DNA from: Hydrogenobaculum sp.
GTDB lineage: Bacteria > Aquificota > Aquificia > Aquificales > Aquificaceae
Assembly: GCA_002878215.1 (NCBI GenBank)
Contig: PNJC01000148.1
Span: 1 to 34,450, forward strand
Reading direction: 5' to 3'
Length of the DNA stretch: 34,450 nucleotides
The translations under genes and the position numbers were made by a program. Position 1 is the first letter of the stretch. Each line of letters starts with the position of its first letter. A model generated the notes under the pieces. It searched no databases. It worked only from the letters and a program-made list of their open reading frames with translations, and was not told the origin of the DNA. Shown piece by piece: positions 17,456 through 24,497 of the stretch.

Positions 17456-17958
17456 TTTAGACTCTCCAGAGCTTTTAATACGTCGTTATAGTCTGGTTCT
17501 GAGGTGATTTCTGGTACTAGTTGGAAATATTTTATAGTGCCGTCTTTGCCAACTATAAATATTGCCCTAGCCAAAAGCCCTTGTAATGGACCTTCCGCTA
17601 TAAGTATGCCGTAAGCTTTGCCAAAATCTTTGTTCCTAAAATCTGAAGCTACAGCTATGTTTTCCACTCCTTCAGTGGAACAGTATCTTTTTGATGCAAA
17701 AGGTAAATCCATAGATACAACCGTGGTATCTACATCTTGCATTGAGCCAACAGCTTCGTTAAACTTACGGGTTTCGGTAGCGCAAACAGGCGTGTCCAAG
17801 GACGGAACAGCTATTATAAGCTGTACTTTGTCTTTGGCTCCACCTATCTTTTTGGTGGATAAATCTGTTAGCACGACTTCTACTTCAGGAGCCTTGTCTC
17901 CTACTTTTATATCACCTGAAAGTGATACATCGTTTCCTTTTAATTTGGTTTTGAGCAT
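17452..17958 (-). CDS. tpx: Thiol peroxidase (Tpx, atypical 2-Cys peroxiredoxin)
   Basis: Reduces hydroperoxides using thioredoxin, in the cytoplasm. The peroxidatic cysteine lies in 'PSLDTPVCATETRKFNEAV' near residue 58 and the resolving cysteine in 'FASKRYCSTEGVENI' near 93, both in Tpx-specific contexts. At 168 residues it is of normal length. A very strong ribosome site (AGGAGGT) precedes the ATG. This fits an oxygen-respiring organism. It leads the run phosphatase-aminotransferase-hydrolase with overlapping ends, although no metabolic connection is obvious. Confidence 0.96.
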   Translation of the reverse strand: MLKTKLKGNDVSLSGDIKVGDKAPEVEVVLTDLSTKKIGGAKDKVQLIIAVPSLDTPVCATETRKFNEAVGSMQDVDTTVVSMDLPFASKRYCSTEGVENIAVASDFRNKDFGKAYGILIAEGPLQGLLARAIFIVGKDGTIKYFQLVPEITSEPDYNDVLKALESLK

Positions 17959-17986
17959 GTTTTACCTCCTAAGGTTTTGCCTATAA

Positions 17987-18014
17987 ATAGTAAGTTTTTT
18001 GGCTTTTATTACAA
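17987..18014 (-). promoter_or_regulatory. Candidate promoter for tpx
   Basis: On the minus strand TTGTAA, 16 bases, TACTAT lie about 20 bases before the tpx ribosome site, in the only substantial gap (76 bases) between exonuclease and tpx. Both boxes match the consensus at 4 of 6 positions, so the call is weak. Confidence 0.35.
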
Positions 18015-18034
18015 TGATTAGAAGCAGTTTTAAT

Positions 18035-18934
18035 TTAAAAAAGCGTTTTTTGAATTCTTTTTCCAGAAGATTTTTCTTTAAATATTGTATTTAAATCCTT
18101 TATTAAGCTTTTCATATTAAAAGCCATAAAAAACTCTTCTACCTTTTGTAGGTCTATATTGTAAGATATTTTTAAATCCTCTAAATGTATATTTATCATA
18201 TTTAGTATCTCTTCTGTGTTTAATTTAATAAGCTTGTAAGCCAACTCTAAATCTTCTTTTGAAGCTTCTTTAAAAGTTTTTTGTATTTCTTCCCAGTGAT
18301 TTAATATGTTTTCTATAGAACCGTATTTTTCTAAAAGCTCAACAGCCTTTTTAGGACCAACACCTTTTATGCCTTTTATATTGTCTACGCTATCTCCGAT
18401 AAGGGCAAGGTAATCTGCCAGCTTTGAAGGTGGTACGCCAAATTTCTCTATTACCGCCTCTTCGTCAAAGACCTTGTTGGTGATAGGGTTTATTACAATT
18501 ATTCTTTTGTCTTCCACAAGTTGCATTAAATCTTTGTCTGGTGTGTAAATTGTAAGATTCTTGTTCCATTCTTTTGATTTATAAGCAATGTAGGCTATTA
18601 TATCATCCGCTTCTAAACCTTCTTTTTCTAAAAGCCTTATACCAAGCAAATTTATCGCTTGTTTTACAAGGGGTATTTGTGAAACAAGCTCGTTTGGTGT
18701 TTCTTTTCTAGTAGCCTTATACTCTTTGTATATTTTATCTCTAACTGTCGGAGCAGGTAAATCAAAAGCTATAGCAAAGTACTCTGGTTTTTTAGTTTTT
18801 AGTATAGAAAATACGGCTCTTATAAATCCATAAAAAGCACCAGTCTCTAAGCCATTTTCAGTTTTTAAAGAAGGTAAAGCATAATAACTTCTATACAAAA
18901 ATGCAGAGCCATCTAAAACGTAGATTGTATCCAT
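18035..18934 (-). CDS. Stand-alone 5'-3' exonuclease (PolI N-domain type)
   Basis: A 299-residue flap/5' exonuclease of the FEN family corresponding to the N-terminal domain of DNA polymerase I. It removes RNA primers and flaps during lagging-strand maturation and repair. Acidic metal-site segments are visible: 'YVLDGSAFLYRSYYA' (D8), 'AIAFD', 'GLEADDIIAYIA', 'TPDKDLMQL', 'GDSVDNIKGIKGVGPKKA' with a helix-hairpin-helix. The chain ends after the exonuclease domain, so it is not a truncated polymerase. Separate exonuclease and polymerase genes fit Aquificales, where PolI lacks this domain. It starts immediately after the stop of the BFN gene (TAAATG), a coupled pair. Confidence 0.92.
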   Translation of the reverse strand: MDTIYVLDGSAFLYRSYYALPSLKTENGLETGAFYGFIRAVFSILKTKKPEYFAIAFDLPAPTVRDKIYKEYKATRKETPNELVSQIPLVKQAINLLGIRLLEKEGLEADDIIAYIAYKSKEWNKNLTIYTPDKDLMQLVEDKRIIVINPITNKVFDEEAVIEKFGVPPSKLADYLALIGDSVDNIKGIKGVGPKKAVELLEKYGSIENILNHWEEIQKTFKEASKEDLELAYKLIKLNTEEILNMINIHLEDLKISYNIDLQKVEEFFMAFNMKSLIKDLNTIFKEKSSGKRIQKTLF

Positions 18935-19429
18935 TTAAATGTTTTTCTCAAAATCCTCTGGTTTTATGTTTTCAATCCAGCTTCTTAAATCTTCTTCTGT
19001 TATGTTTAAGTCATCTTGAATCTCTACATCAGCGCTGTTGCTAAATAGCTCTTTGTTTACATATATTGGTGCGTCAAATCTAAGAGCTATATTTATAGCG
19101 TCGCTTGGTCTTGAATCTATGGCTAGTTCTTCAGTAGGAAGTTTTGAGTTTTGCAAGTGGATTGTTGCTATATACGTGTTGTTTTCTACTGAATCTATTG
19201 TTACCATCTTTACCGTATACCCTGTGCTTGTTAAAATATTTCTTATAAGGTCGTAAGTCATAGGTCTTGGAGAATCCATACCTTGCATATTCATTACGAT
19301 GTTGTTGGCTTCAAAAACACCTATCCATATGGGTAAAGCCAGATTGTCATCCTCTTTAGATTTCAAAACCACTATAGGCATTTGAGATATAGGATCTATT
19401 CCCATACCGCTAACGTAAACCTCTACCAT
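18935..19429 (-). CDS. Bifunctional nuclease (BFN/DUF151) domain protein
   Basis: A 164-residue protein of the DUF151/BFN family. The core 'MPIVVLKSKEDDNLALPIWIGVFEANNI' (21-48) and 'EELAIDSRPSDAINIALRFDAPIYV' (near 105-130) is diagnostic. Plant members are reported to have nuclease activity, but the bacterial role is not settled. A strong AGGAGG ribosome site precedes the ATG. It abuts a bona fide 5'-3' exonuclease gene with no spacer, which suggests a shared role in nucleic acid processing. The C-terminal 30 residues are acidic and outside the core domain. Confidence 0.88.
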   Translation of the reverse strand: MVEVYVSGMGIDPISQMPIVVLKSKEDDNLALPIWIGVFEANNIVMNMQGMDSPRPMTYDLIRNILTSTGYTVKMVTIDSVENNTYIATIHLQNSKLPTEELAIDSRPSDAINIALRFDAPIYVNKELFSNSADVEIQDDLNITEEDLRSWIENIKPEDFEKNI

Positions 19430-19452
19430 TTTTAAAAACCTCCTTATTGAAA

Positions 19453-19480
19453 ATAATAGTTATTTTTTGATAAAAATCAA
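19453..19480 (-). promoter_or_regulatory. Promoter candidate for BFN-exonuclease operon
   Basis: On the minus strand TTGATT, 16 bases, TATTAT (4/6 and 5/6 matches) ends about 13 bases before the AGGAGG ribosome site of the BFN gene. It lies just after the hairpin that ends the preceding operon, a consistent operon boundary. Confidence 0.5.
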
Positions 19481-19512
19481 GTGGGATTAAAGATAAAAGA
19501 CTTTGATAAGGT

Positions 19513-19532
19513 GGCTGCCCTGTCGGACAGCC
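19513..19532 (-). terminator. Hairpin at end of oxidoreductase operon
   Basis: GGCTGTCC-GACA-GGGCAGCC (minus strand) forms an 8-bp GC-rich stem with one G-T pair and a 4-base loop, 13 bases after the stop of the small acidic protein. It is the only obvious GC-rich hairpin in the area. In the minus direction it lacks an immediate T-run (ACCTTATC follows), so termination may be weak or the hairpin may act as a 3' stabiliser. Confidence 0.5.
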
Positions 19533-19545
19533 TTTATATGTTATT

Positions 19546-19815
19546 TTATTCTCCGCTATACTCTACTGAATCTATTTCTTCCATGAACTGTTCTGTTTGG
19601 AATACTATAAAATTTGCTATTTCATCGTCTGACTTATCTGATAACTCTTCCATTATGTCTATAGTCTTTTGATGTTTTGAACCATTTTCAGTGGTATATG
19701 TTACTTTTACACAAGGGGGATTTGCTCCCTCCTCGCATACTTCCATGTCAAGAGATGGGTCAGAAAGCATCTCTGATACTTTAAATACTATGTTTTCTAT
19801 TCTTTTTTTATCCAT
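19546..19815 (-). CDS. Small acidic protein of oxidoreductase operon, unknown
   Basis: An 89-residue acidic protein that I do not recognise. It has an N-terminal helix-like segment 'MDKKRIENIVFKVSEMLSD', two cysteines in 'EVCEEGANPPCVKVTY', a likely beta pair, and a helical acidic tail with 'DEIANFIVFQTEQFMEEI'. The ATG at 19815 lies 4 bases after the delta-subunit stop, with a G-rich stretch (GGGGG) upstream as a possible ribosome site. It is the last gene before the terminator-like hairpin. Its position says it is made with the 2-oxoacid:ferredoxin oxidoreductase. It could be an assembly or regulatory partner, but nothing in the sequence proves that. Confidence 0.7.
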   Translation of the reverse strand: MDKKRIENIVFKVSEMLSDPSLDMEVCEEGANPPCVKVTYTTENGSKHQKTIDIMEELSDKSDDEIANFIVFQTEQFMEEIDSVEYSGE

Positions 19816-19819
19816 ACCA

Positions 19820-20044
19820 TCAATCCCCCGTTGTCATCATTACCATTTCTATACAATTTCTCTTGAGAAGGTCTGAGCACACATAAACACATACAGCGCA
19901 TCCTTTACACCTGCTATAGTTAACCCATGCAACGTGTTTTTCGGAGTTATACATAAGTGTGTTTGGTTCTGGACAAAATAGTACGCATTGTTTACAGTTG
20001 TATTTAGCGCACTCAGACTCTTTAACATCAGCTACGTAGTACAT
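19820..20044 (-). CDS. 2-oxoacid:ferredoxin oxidoreductase delta subunit
   Basis: A 74-residue ferredoxin-like subunit that carries electrons between the catalytic subunits and external ferredoxin. Two four-Cys groups for [4Fe-4S] clusters are seen: 'CAKYNCKQCVLFCPEPN' and 'CKGCAVCVYVCSDLLKRNC'. The first is spaced more widely than in classical bacterial ferredoxins. A strong AAGGAGG ribosome site precedes the ATG. It is the fifth gene in the order epsilon-alpha-beta-gamma-delta and is followed closely by a small unknown gene. Confidence 0.85.
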   Translation of the reverse strand: MYYVADVKESECAKYNCKQCVLFCPEPNTLMYNSEKHVAWVNYSRCKGCAVCVYVCSDLLKRNCIEMVMMTTGD

Positions 20045-20054
20045 TTATGCCTCC

Positions 20055-20735
20055 TTAAACAGTGATTTCTTCCAATACCCATCCATTCTCTTCAGCCATT
20101 CTGAAAGCTTCTTTTATAACTTGCATATTCTTTTCCAAGAGTTCTACCTTTTTCTTAAACTTCTTTTCTATGGCGCTGTCCAAAGAAGCTGTACCACCAG
20201 AAGCTACAAACGTATTACCCAAAAATCTTTCTTTTACAGCTTGCTCTATATACTCGAAATCCACAAGCCTTGTTATTCCAAAGAAAAGACCAATCATAGC
20301 CATATTTGTGGCAAGCTCTGTCCCTGCTATATCAAGAGCTATTTTCGTAGCTGGAAAGTTTATAACTTTTGTATTGAGTTTTTCCAATATGGCATGGTCT
20401 TCTTCGGGTATTATATCAACATCTGTATTTATAATAACAAGTCCATCGGGTTTTAGACCAGAGTAAAAAGGCATTGTATAAGATTTTCCGTGTGTTATAA
20501 CTTGCGGATGGTAAATCATGATTACGTTTGGATAAACAACTTCACCTACTTCGTATATAGGTTGATCAGAAGCTCTAACGTAGGCCTCTACCGGTGCCAT
20601 GCGTTTCTCAGAACCGAAAAATGGCACTAAAGAAGCATATTTGCCGGCAGCTGACATAGCGTTGCCTAAAATGTGAGCAGAGGTCACAACCCCTTGACCA
20701 CCAACACCAGCTATACGCATGTTGTATCTTTTCAT
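20055..20735 (-). CDS. 2-oxoacid:ferredoxin oxidoreductase gamma subunit
   Basis: A 226-residue gamma subunit (domain III type), needed for binding CoA and shaping the active site in the pyruvate/2-oxoglutarate ferredoxin oxidoreductase family. It has the characteristic N-terminus 'MRIAGVGGQGVVTSAHILGNAM' and 'FFGSEKRMAPVEAYVRAS', followed later by 'NTDVDIIPEEDHAI' and 'NMAMIGLFFGITRLVDFEYIEQAVKERF'. An AGGAGG ribosome site supports the ATG at 20735, although the ATG five codons later is also possible. It sits 9 bases after the beta gene. Confidence 0.93.
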   Translation of the reverse strand: MKRYNMRIAGVGGQGVVTSAHILGNAMSAAGKYASLVPFFGSEKRMAPVEAYVRASDQPIYEVGEVVYPNVIMIYHPQVITHGKSYTMPFYSGLKPDGLVIINTDVDIIPEEDHAILEKLNTKVINFPATKIALDIAGTELATNMAMIGLFFGITRLVDFEYIEQAVKERFLGNTFVASGGTASLDSAIEKKFKKKVELLEKNMQVIKEAFRMAEENGWVLEEITV

Positions 20736-20744
20736 ATATCCTCC

Positions 20745-21611
20745 TTAGGCTTTTGTTTCTGCCATTTTCTTTTCTTGTTCTTCTATGTATTGTTTGGCTT
20801 CGTCTGTCATCCATTCATAAAATCCAAAATCGTTCTTTTCTCTTTCTTTTGCATCTGCTAGCACTCTTTCTGTGGGTATCGAGTATTCTATGTTGCATGA
20901 GGTATAAATATGTATAAAGGTAGGTCCTATTTCCCTAGCTGCTAGTATTGCTCTTTTAATGGTTTTGGCTATCCTCTTGGGATTTGTAGGTGCCAACTTC
21001 GCTACATAAACACAGCCTGCAATTTTTGCTAATTCGACTGCGTTTATTTTGTCAAACTTTTTACCTTTAGGAGCCATCTTAAGTTGTACCCCTTTAGGTG
21101 ACATACCGCTTTCTTGCCCACCGGTGTTACCGTAAACCTCGTTGTCAACCATTATAGTGGTAAAGTTTTCTCTTCTAAACCAAGAGTGCATCGTCATGCC
21201 AAAACCTATATCCATTAGACCACCGTCGCCGGCCATAACTACGACGTCCTTTACCTTATCCGGAAATCTTATGTTAAGAGCGCGCTTTAATCCAGATGCA
21301 ACAGCGTTTGTATCTCCGTAGTTTCCATAGATAAACGGCACAGCAGCTTGGGAAAGTGCTAACCTAGCGCATCCAGCAGTACCAAGGACTATGGTGTCTT
21401 CTGGTTTTGGTAAAGATGCGTAGAATATTCTTACAAAGTAAGCCATATAGCATCCTGCACACATTGGATGCTCTTCAACCAACTCTTTTATTTGGTCTAT
21501 CTGTTGTACATCAATTTGTCTGCCAAACTGACCATACTTAACAAGGTCTACATAGTCCTTTGGCATGTATTTTTCAAATCCAGGTGATATTTTAACGTAT
21601 TCTAAACCCAT
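20745..21611 (-). CDS. 2-oxoacid:ferredoxin oxidoreductase beta subunit
   Basis: The thiamine-diphosphate-binding beta subunit, 288 residues. The ThDP motif is 'GDGGLMDIGFGMTMHSWFRRENFTTIMVDNEVYGNTGGQ' (GDG to N). Cysteines for a [4Fe-4S] cluster are C51 and C54 in 'MCAGCYMAYF', C81 in 'LGTAGCARLA', and one in 'YTSCNIEYSIPTERV'. In an autotroph using the reductive TCA cycle this enzyme carboxylates acetyl-CoA or succinyl-CoA. The sequence does not tell me which 2-oxoacid is used. A strong AAGGAGGT ribosome site precedes the ATG. Confidence 0.94.
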   Translation of the reverse strand: MGLEYVKISPGFEKYMPKDYVDLVKYGQFGRQIDVQQIDQIKELVEEHPMCAGCYMAYFVRIFYASLPKPEDTIVLGTAGCARLALSQAAVPFIYGNYGDTNAVASGLKRALNIRFPDKVKDVVVMAGDGGLMDIGFGMTMHSWFRRENFTTIMVDNEVYGNTGGQESGMSPKGVQLKMAPKGKKFDKINAVELAKIAGCVYVAKLAPTNPKRIAKTIKRAILAAREIGPTFIHIYTSCNIEYSIPTERVLADAKEREKNDFGFYEWMTDEAKQYIEEQEKKMAETKA

Positions 21612-21641
21612 AACTTACCTCCTTAGGTTTTTAACATAATA

Positions 21642-22811
21642 TTAAACAAGCACCGTCTTGTCTTTTTTGATGCCAAGAGCGGCATATATTTCATCCATTA
21701 TGAGTTCTACTGGAAGCGTCATACCTCCGTAAACTCTAGGTCTTCCTATAACATTATCGCTGTTTGGTATATTGGCTTTTATTTCTTTAGCAAGCCATCC
21801 TACTATGTTGTGTTCTGGCACTATAATAGCCTTTGCGTTTTTCAAAGTTTCCCTTACTTCTTTAGATGGGAAAGGAACTATAGATTTTATTTTTAAAAGA
21901 CCGACGTTTAAGCCTTCCATTTGGGCGTATCTTACAGCTTCTCTAGCTTGGGCTGCTGCACAACCAGAAGCTGCTACAAATACTTCAGCGTCTGGATTTA
22001 TGACTTCTATAGGACCGTTTAGATATTTATATATGTATTTCATAGCTCTCATGTTTGAAGACCATACTTCTTGTTGCCATACTTGGTGTATTAGATAGCT
22101 CATGAAGTTTGACTTTTGAACAGGAGCGTCTCTTTGTATTCTTGCTGGTGGTATTTCGCAATCTGTAGGTGGGACTGGTGCTTTGTATGGATCTCTTGGT
22201 GGAAGCTTCATGTCTTCTGGAGTCATATTTACATAGCCTTTGGCATGGGTTACAAAGAACCCTTCTGTACACACGGCTATTGGTAGATATACATCCACCA
22301 TCTCTGATATAGCAAAAGATGCAAGCGTAAAATCGAAAACGTCTTGTTGGTTTTCAGCGTGTAATACAACCATTCCACAGTTTAGAAGATATGATATCTC
22401 TACGTTGTCTGGTTGTATAGAAAGAGGAGCGTTTACGACCCTTGTTAAGACACCTAAGACCGCTGGTATTCTGTGTCCTGGCCATGAAGCTATTGCCTCT
22501 AAACCTCTTAAAAGACCTGGTCCAGATGTGGCTGTGAAAGCTCTAGCTCCACCTCTTACCGCACCTGCTATAGCCGACATGGCTCCGTACTCTTCTTCGG
22601 CTCTATAGTAATCTTTTAGATAACCTTGAGCCCATAAATCGCCCACCAAGTGCATGGTTTCTGATTGCGGGGTTATTGGATAGGCTATAGCTATATCTGC
22701 ATTGGCTCTTTTTACAGCTTCAGCCATGGCTTGTGAGCCAGTTATAAATTTCTTCTCCCTTGGAGCTTCCAAGAGAAGATAATCTGTTTCGACAACTTTT
22801 TGTTCTGGCAT
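21642..22811 (-). CDS. 2-oxoacid:ferredoxin oxidoreductase alpha subunit
   Basis: The 389-residue alpha subunit combines the pyrimidine-binding domain I ('AIAYPITPQSETMHLVGDLW', 'RAEEEYGAMSAIAGAVRGGARAFTATSGPGLL') and the C-terminal domain II ('VGLLKIKSIVPFPSKEVRETLKNAKAIIVPEHN'). The conserved E of 'EEEYGA' is expected to activate ThDP. The tracked start (22823) is a TTG that forms part of the ribosome site GGAGG; the ATG at 22811 is the start. It follows the epsilon gene by 15 bases. The A subunit of pyruvate-type enzymes looks much like this, but 2-oxoglutarate cannot be excluded. Confidence 0.94.
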   Translation of the reverse strand: MPEQKVVETDYLLLEAPREKKFITGSQAMAEAVKRANADIAIAYPITPQSETMHLVGDLWAQGYLKDYYRAEEEYGAMSAIAGAVRGGARAFTATSGPGLLRGLEAIASWPGHRIPAVLGVLTRVVNAPLSIQPDNVEISYLLNCGMVVLHAENQQDVFDFTLASFAISEMVDVYLPIAVCTEGFFVTHAKGYVNMTPEDMKLPPRDPYKAPVPPTDCEIPPARIQRDAPVQKSNFMSYLIHQVWQQEVWSSNMRAMKYIYKYLNGPIEVINPDAEVFVAASGCAAAQAREAVRYAQMEGLNVGLLKIKSIVPFPSKEVRETLKNAKAIIVPEHNIVGWLAKEIKANIPNSDNVIGRPRVYGGMTLPVELIMDEIYAALGIKKDKTVLV

Positions 22812-22826
22812 AAAAACCTCCAAAAA

Positions 22827-23540
22827 TTACTCGGTTTCTTCTACAGTTTCACCCTTCCTTGGGTGTAATAAGTAAGCATAGTCTCCGTAATCTGCTATGT
22901 TTAACGTTTCAAAATGTTCTTTTGGTAGAGATGGGTTTTCTGGTGGTAGTTTGGGTTCCCACTTTATACCAAGCTCTTCTCTTACTTTTACGACTACATC
23001 TCTAAATTCTAGTATTTTTTCAGCGTGAACATCCCTTATAGATACCATAGCGTCTTCATGACCCATCTCTGCGCAAAGGGCTATTGTAAAACAGTTTGTA
23101 CCAGCTCTTATCATTCTTAGAGATAAGTTGGCATAATGACAGTGAACTCCTACAAATATGCAAGCCTCTATTTTGTTGTGAAGTATGGTAAGGTTTGGGT
23201 GGTTTGGATTTATCTCAGCTTCTGGATCTATCTTAGGATATTTTGGCCTATAATCTGGCATTGGTATTATACGGCAATTAGGTATTTCTTTTGCAAGTTC
23301 TAATACTGCTTGAGCTTTTTCTATGGCAGAAGCGTTGTATCCCCACAACACTAATGGCCCAGGAAATATAGTAGGATTTTTTCTTGTGAGCATTGCCAAT
23401 GCCGCTTCTCTCATAGCTGTTTCTTCGTCTACCCATTCACCGTACAAAAGAGCTTTACCTGGAGGAGTTATTTGAACACCTTCAAAAACTGCAGGCGTAG
23501 GTACATAACCAGATGGACCTGGCGTGATAATCTTTGCCAT
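22827..23540 (-). CDS. 2-oxoacid:ferredoxin oxidoreductase epsilon subunit
   Basis: The first gene of the operon encodes a 237-residue protein corresponding to the extra (epsilon) subunit known from the five-subunit pyruvate/2-oxoglutarate ferredoxin oxidoreductases of Hydrogenobacter-type Aquificales. Its middle part 'HNKIEACIFVGVHCHYANLSLRMIRAG' resembles the Rossmann-like epsilon subunit of archaeal acetyl-CoA synthase complexes; that resemblance is from memory and not tested. There is no signal or membrane segment. The tracked start 33 codons upstream is rejected, because AAGGAGGT lies just before the ATG at 23540. The role of this subunit is not well defined in the family. Confidence 0.8.
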   Translation of the reverse strand: MAKIITPGPSGYVPTPAVFEGVQITPPGKALLYGEWVDEETAMREAALAMLTRKNPTIFPGPLVLWGYNASAIEKAQAVLELAKEIPNCRIIPMPDYRPKYPKIDPEAEINPNHPNLTILHNKIEACIFVGVHCHYANLSLRMIRAGTNCFTIALCAEMGHEDAMVSIRDVHAEKILEFRDVVVKVREELGIKWEPKLPPENPSLPKEHFETLNIADYGDYAYLLHPRKGETVEETE

Positions 23541-23571
23541 AATATGGCTACCTCCTTGAGATGATTTTAAA

Positions 23572-23599
23572 AAGATATGCAAAGAAATTAAATTGTCAA
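23572..23599 (-). promoter_or_regulatory. Promoter candidate for oxidoreductase operon
   Basis: On the minus strand TTGACA (23599-23594), 16 bases, TATCTT (23577-23572). The -35 is perfect and the -10 matches 4 of 6. It would start transcription about 25 bases before the epsilon ATG, leaving room for its AAGGAGGT ribosome site. Confidence 0.6.
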
Positions 23600-23604
23600 G
23601 ATTA

Positions 23605-23639
23605 TTACACATGATAAATAGCAATGATAAATTACACAT
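23605..23639. promoter_or_regulatory. Paired direct repeats upstream of -35, activator-site candidate
   Basis: TTACACAT occurs at 23605-23612 and 23632-23639, and ATGATAAAT at 23611-23619 and 23624-23632. Together they form a 35-base repeat block directly upstream of the oxidoreductase -35. That is a typical position for an activator. The regulator is unknown. The rest of the 23541-23741 spacer is AT-rich and shows no gene. Confidence 0.45.
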
Positions 23640-23741
23640 TAGTATTATGAAATTGTATTTACTAACTTTAAAATATAAAAATCACACCATTAAAATCTTC
23701 GTAAATACTTACTGATGTTATTTATATCATATTATCATATT

Positions 23742-24497
23742 TTAATCGAGAGAGTTTTTAAATATTTCCAATTTAAACTCTAGGTATTTAAGCCATTTTT
23801 CTAAATGTTCCTTGGTTTTTGTAGAAAGCGTTATTATATCTGCTTGTGGATTTACTTCCTTAACATAGTTTTTGGCTTTTTGCAGGTCAAAATCAAGATA
23901 TTGAATTAGATCTATCTTGGTTATCACGACTAAGTTTGCGCTTTTAAACATAACAGGATATTTTACAGGCTTATCTTCTCCTTCAGTGGTGGAAAAAAGC
24001 ACAACGTTCATGTGAGCCCCCACATCATAAGCGGCTGGGCATACCAAATTCCCTACGTTTTCTATAAAAACTATATCTAAATCTTCTATGCCTAGGTTAT
24101 GTATACCATCATGCACCATAAAAGCATCAAGATGACAAGCTTGTCCTGTGGTAATCTGATAGCTTTTTGCCCCTTTTGCTTTTATTCTCATAGCATCGTT
24201 GTTGGTTTCTAAATCTCCTTCTATGACGCCTATTCTTATCTTATCTTTTAAGGCTTCTATAGTAGCTTCAAGTAAAGATGTTTTACCAGATCCAGGAGAG
24301 CTCATCAAATTTATACAAAGCACTCCATGCTCTTCAAAGTGTTTTCTATTTGACATAGCTTGTTTATCGTTTTTATCCAGTATGTTTTTGATAACATCCA
24401 CCACTTTTTTATCTTTTATTTCCTGCTCGTGATGGTTATGATGATGGTGCTCTTCGTGATGGTGTTCTGTTATTGAACATCCGCAGTCTTTACACAT
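23742..24497 (-). CDS. hypB: Hydrogenase nickel incorporation GTPase HypB
   Basis: A GTPase that with HypA inserts nickel into the [NiFe] centre. At the N-terminus it has the nickel-binding 'MCKDCGC' and a His-rich stretch (residues 12-23), indicating nickel storage as well. The G domain has P-loop 'SSPGSGKTSLLEA', 'EGDLETNNDAMRI', 'TGQACHLDAFMV', 'ENVGNLVCPAAYDVGAH' and 'TKIDL'. At 251 residues it is of typical length. A strong TAGGAGGT ribosome site lies in the end of the upstream hupH-like gene. It is the last gene of the hydrogenase operon; no clear terminator follows. Confidence 0.97.
   Translation of the reverse strand: MCKDCGCSITEHHHEEHHHHNHHEQEIKDKKVVDVIKNILDKNDKQAMSNRKHFEEHGVLCINLMSSPGSGKTSLLEATIEALKDKIRIGVIEGDLETNNDAMRIKAKGAKSYQITTGQACHLDAFMVHDGIHNLGIEDLDIVFIENVGNLVCPAAYDVGAHMNVVLFSTTEGEDKPVKYPVMFKSANLVVITKIDLIQYLDFDLQKAKNYVKEVNPQADIITLSTKTKEHLEKWLKYLEFKLEIFKNSLD

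Noticed and set aside
20121-20456. Plus-strand ORFs over the gamma subunit (111 and 134 residues)
   Set aside because: Antisense shadows of a well-conserved gamma subunit with its own ribosome site and operon context.
22811-22823. Upstream TTG starts for alpha subunit, folE (GTG), panB, large subunit, aminotransferase and CopZ-like genes
   Set aside because: At alpha subunit, folE, large subunit and aminotransferase the ribosome site lies at or after the upstream codon and correctly spaced for the internal ATG. For panB and CopZ-like the internal ATG fits the known family N-terminus and the upstream TTG has no ribosome site.
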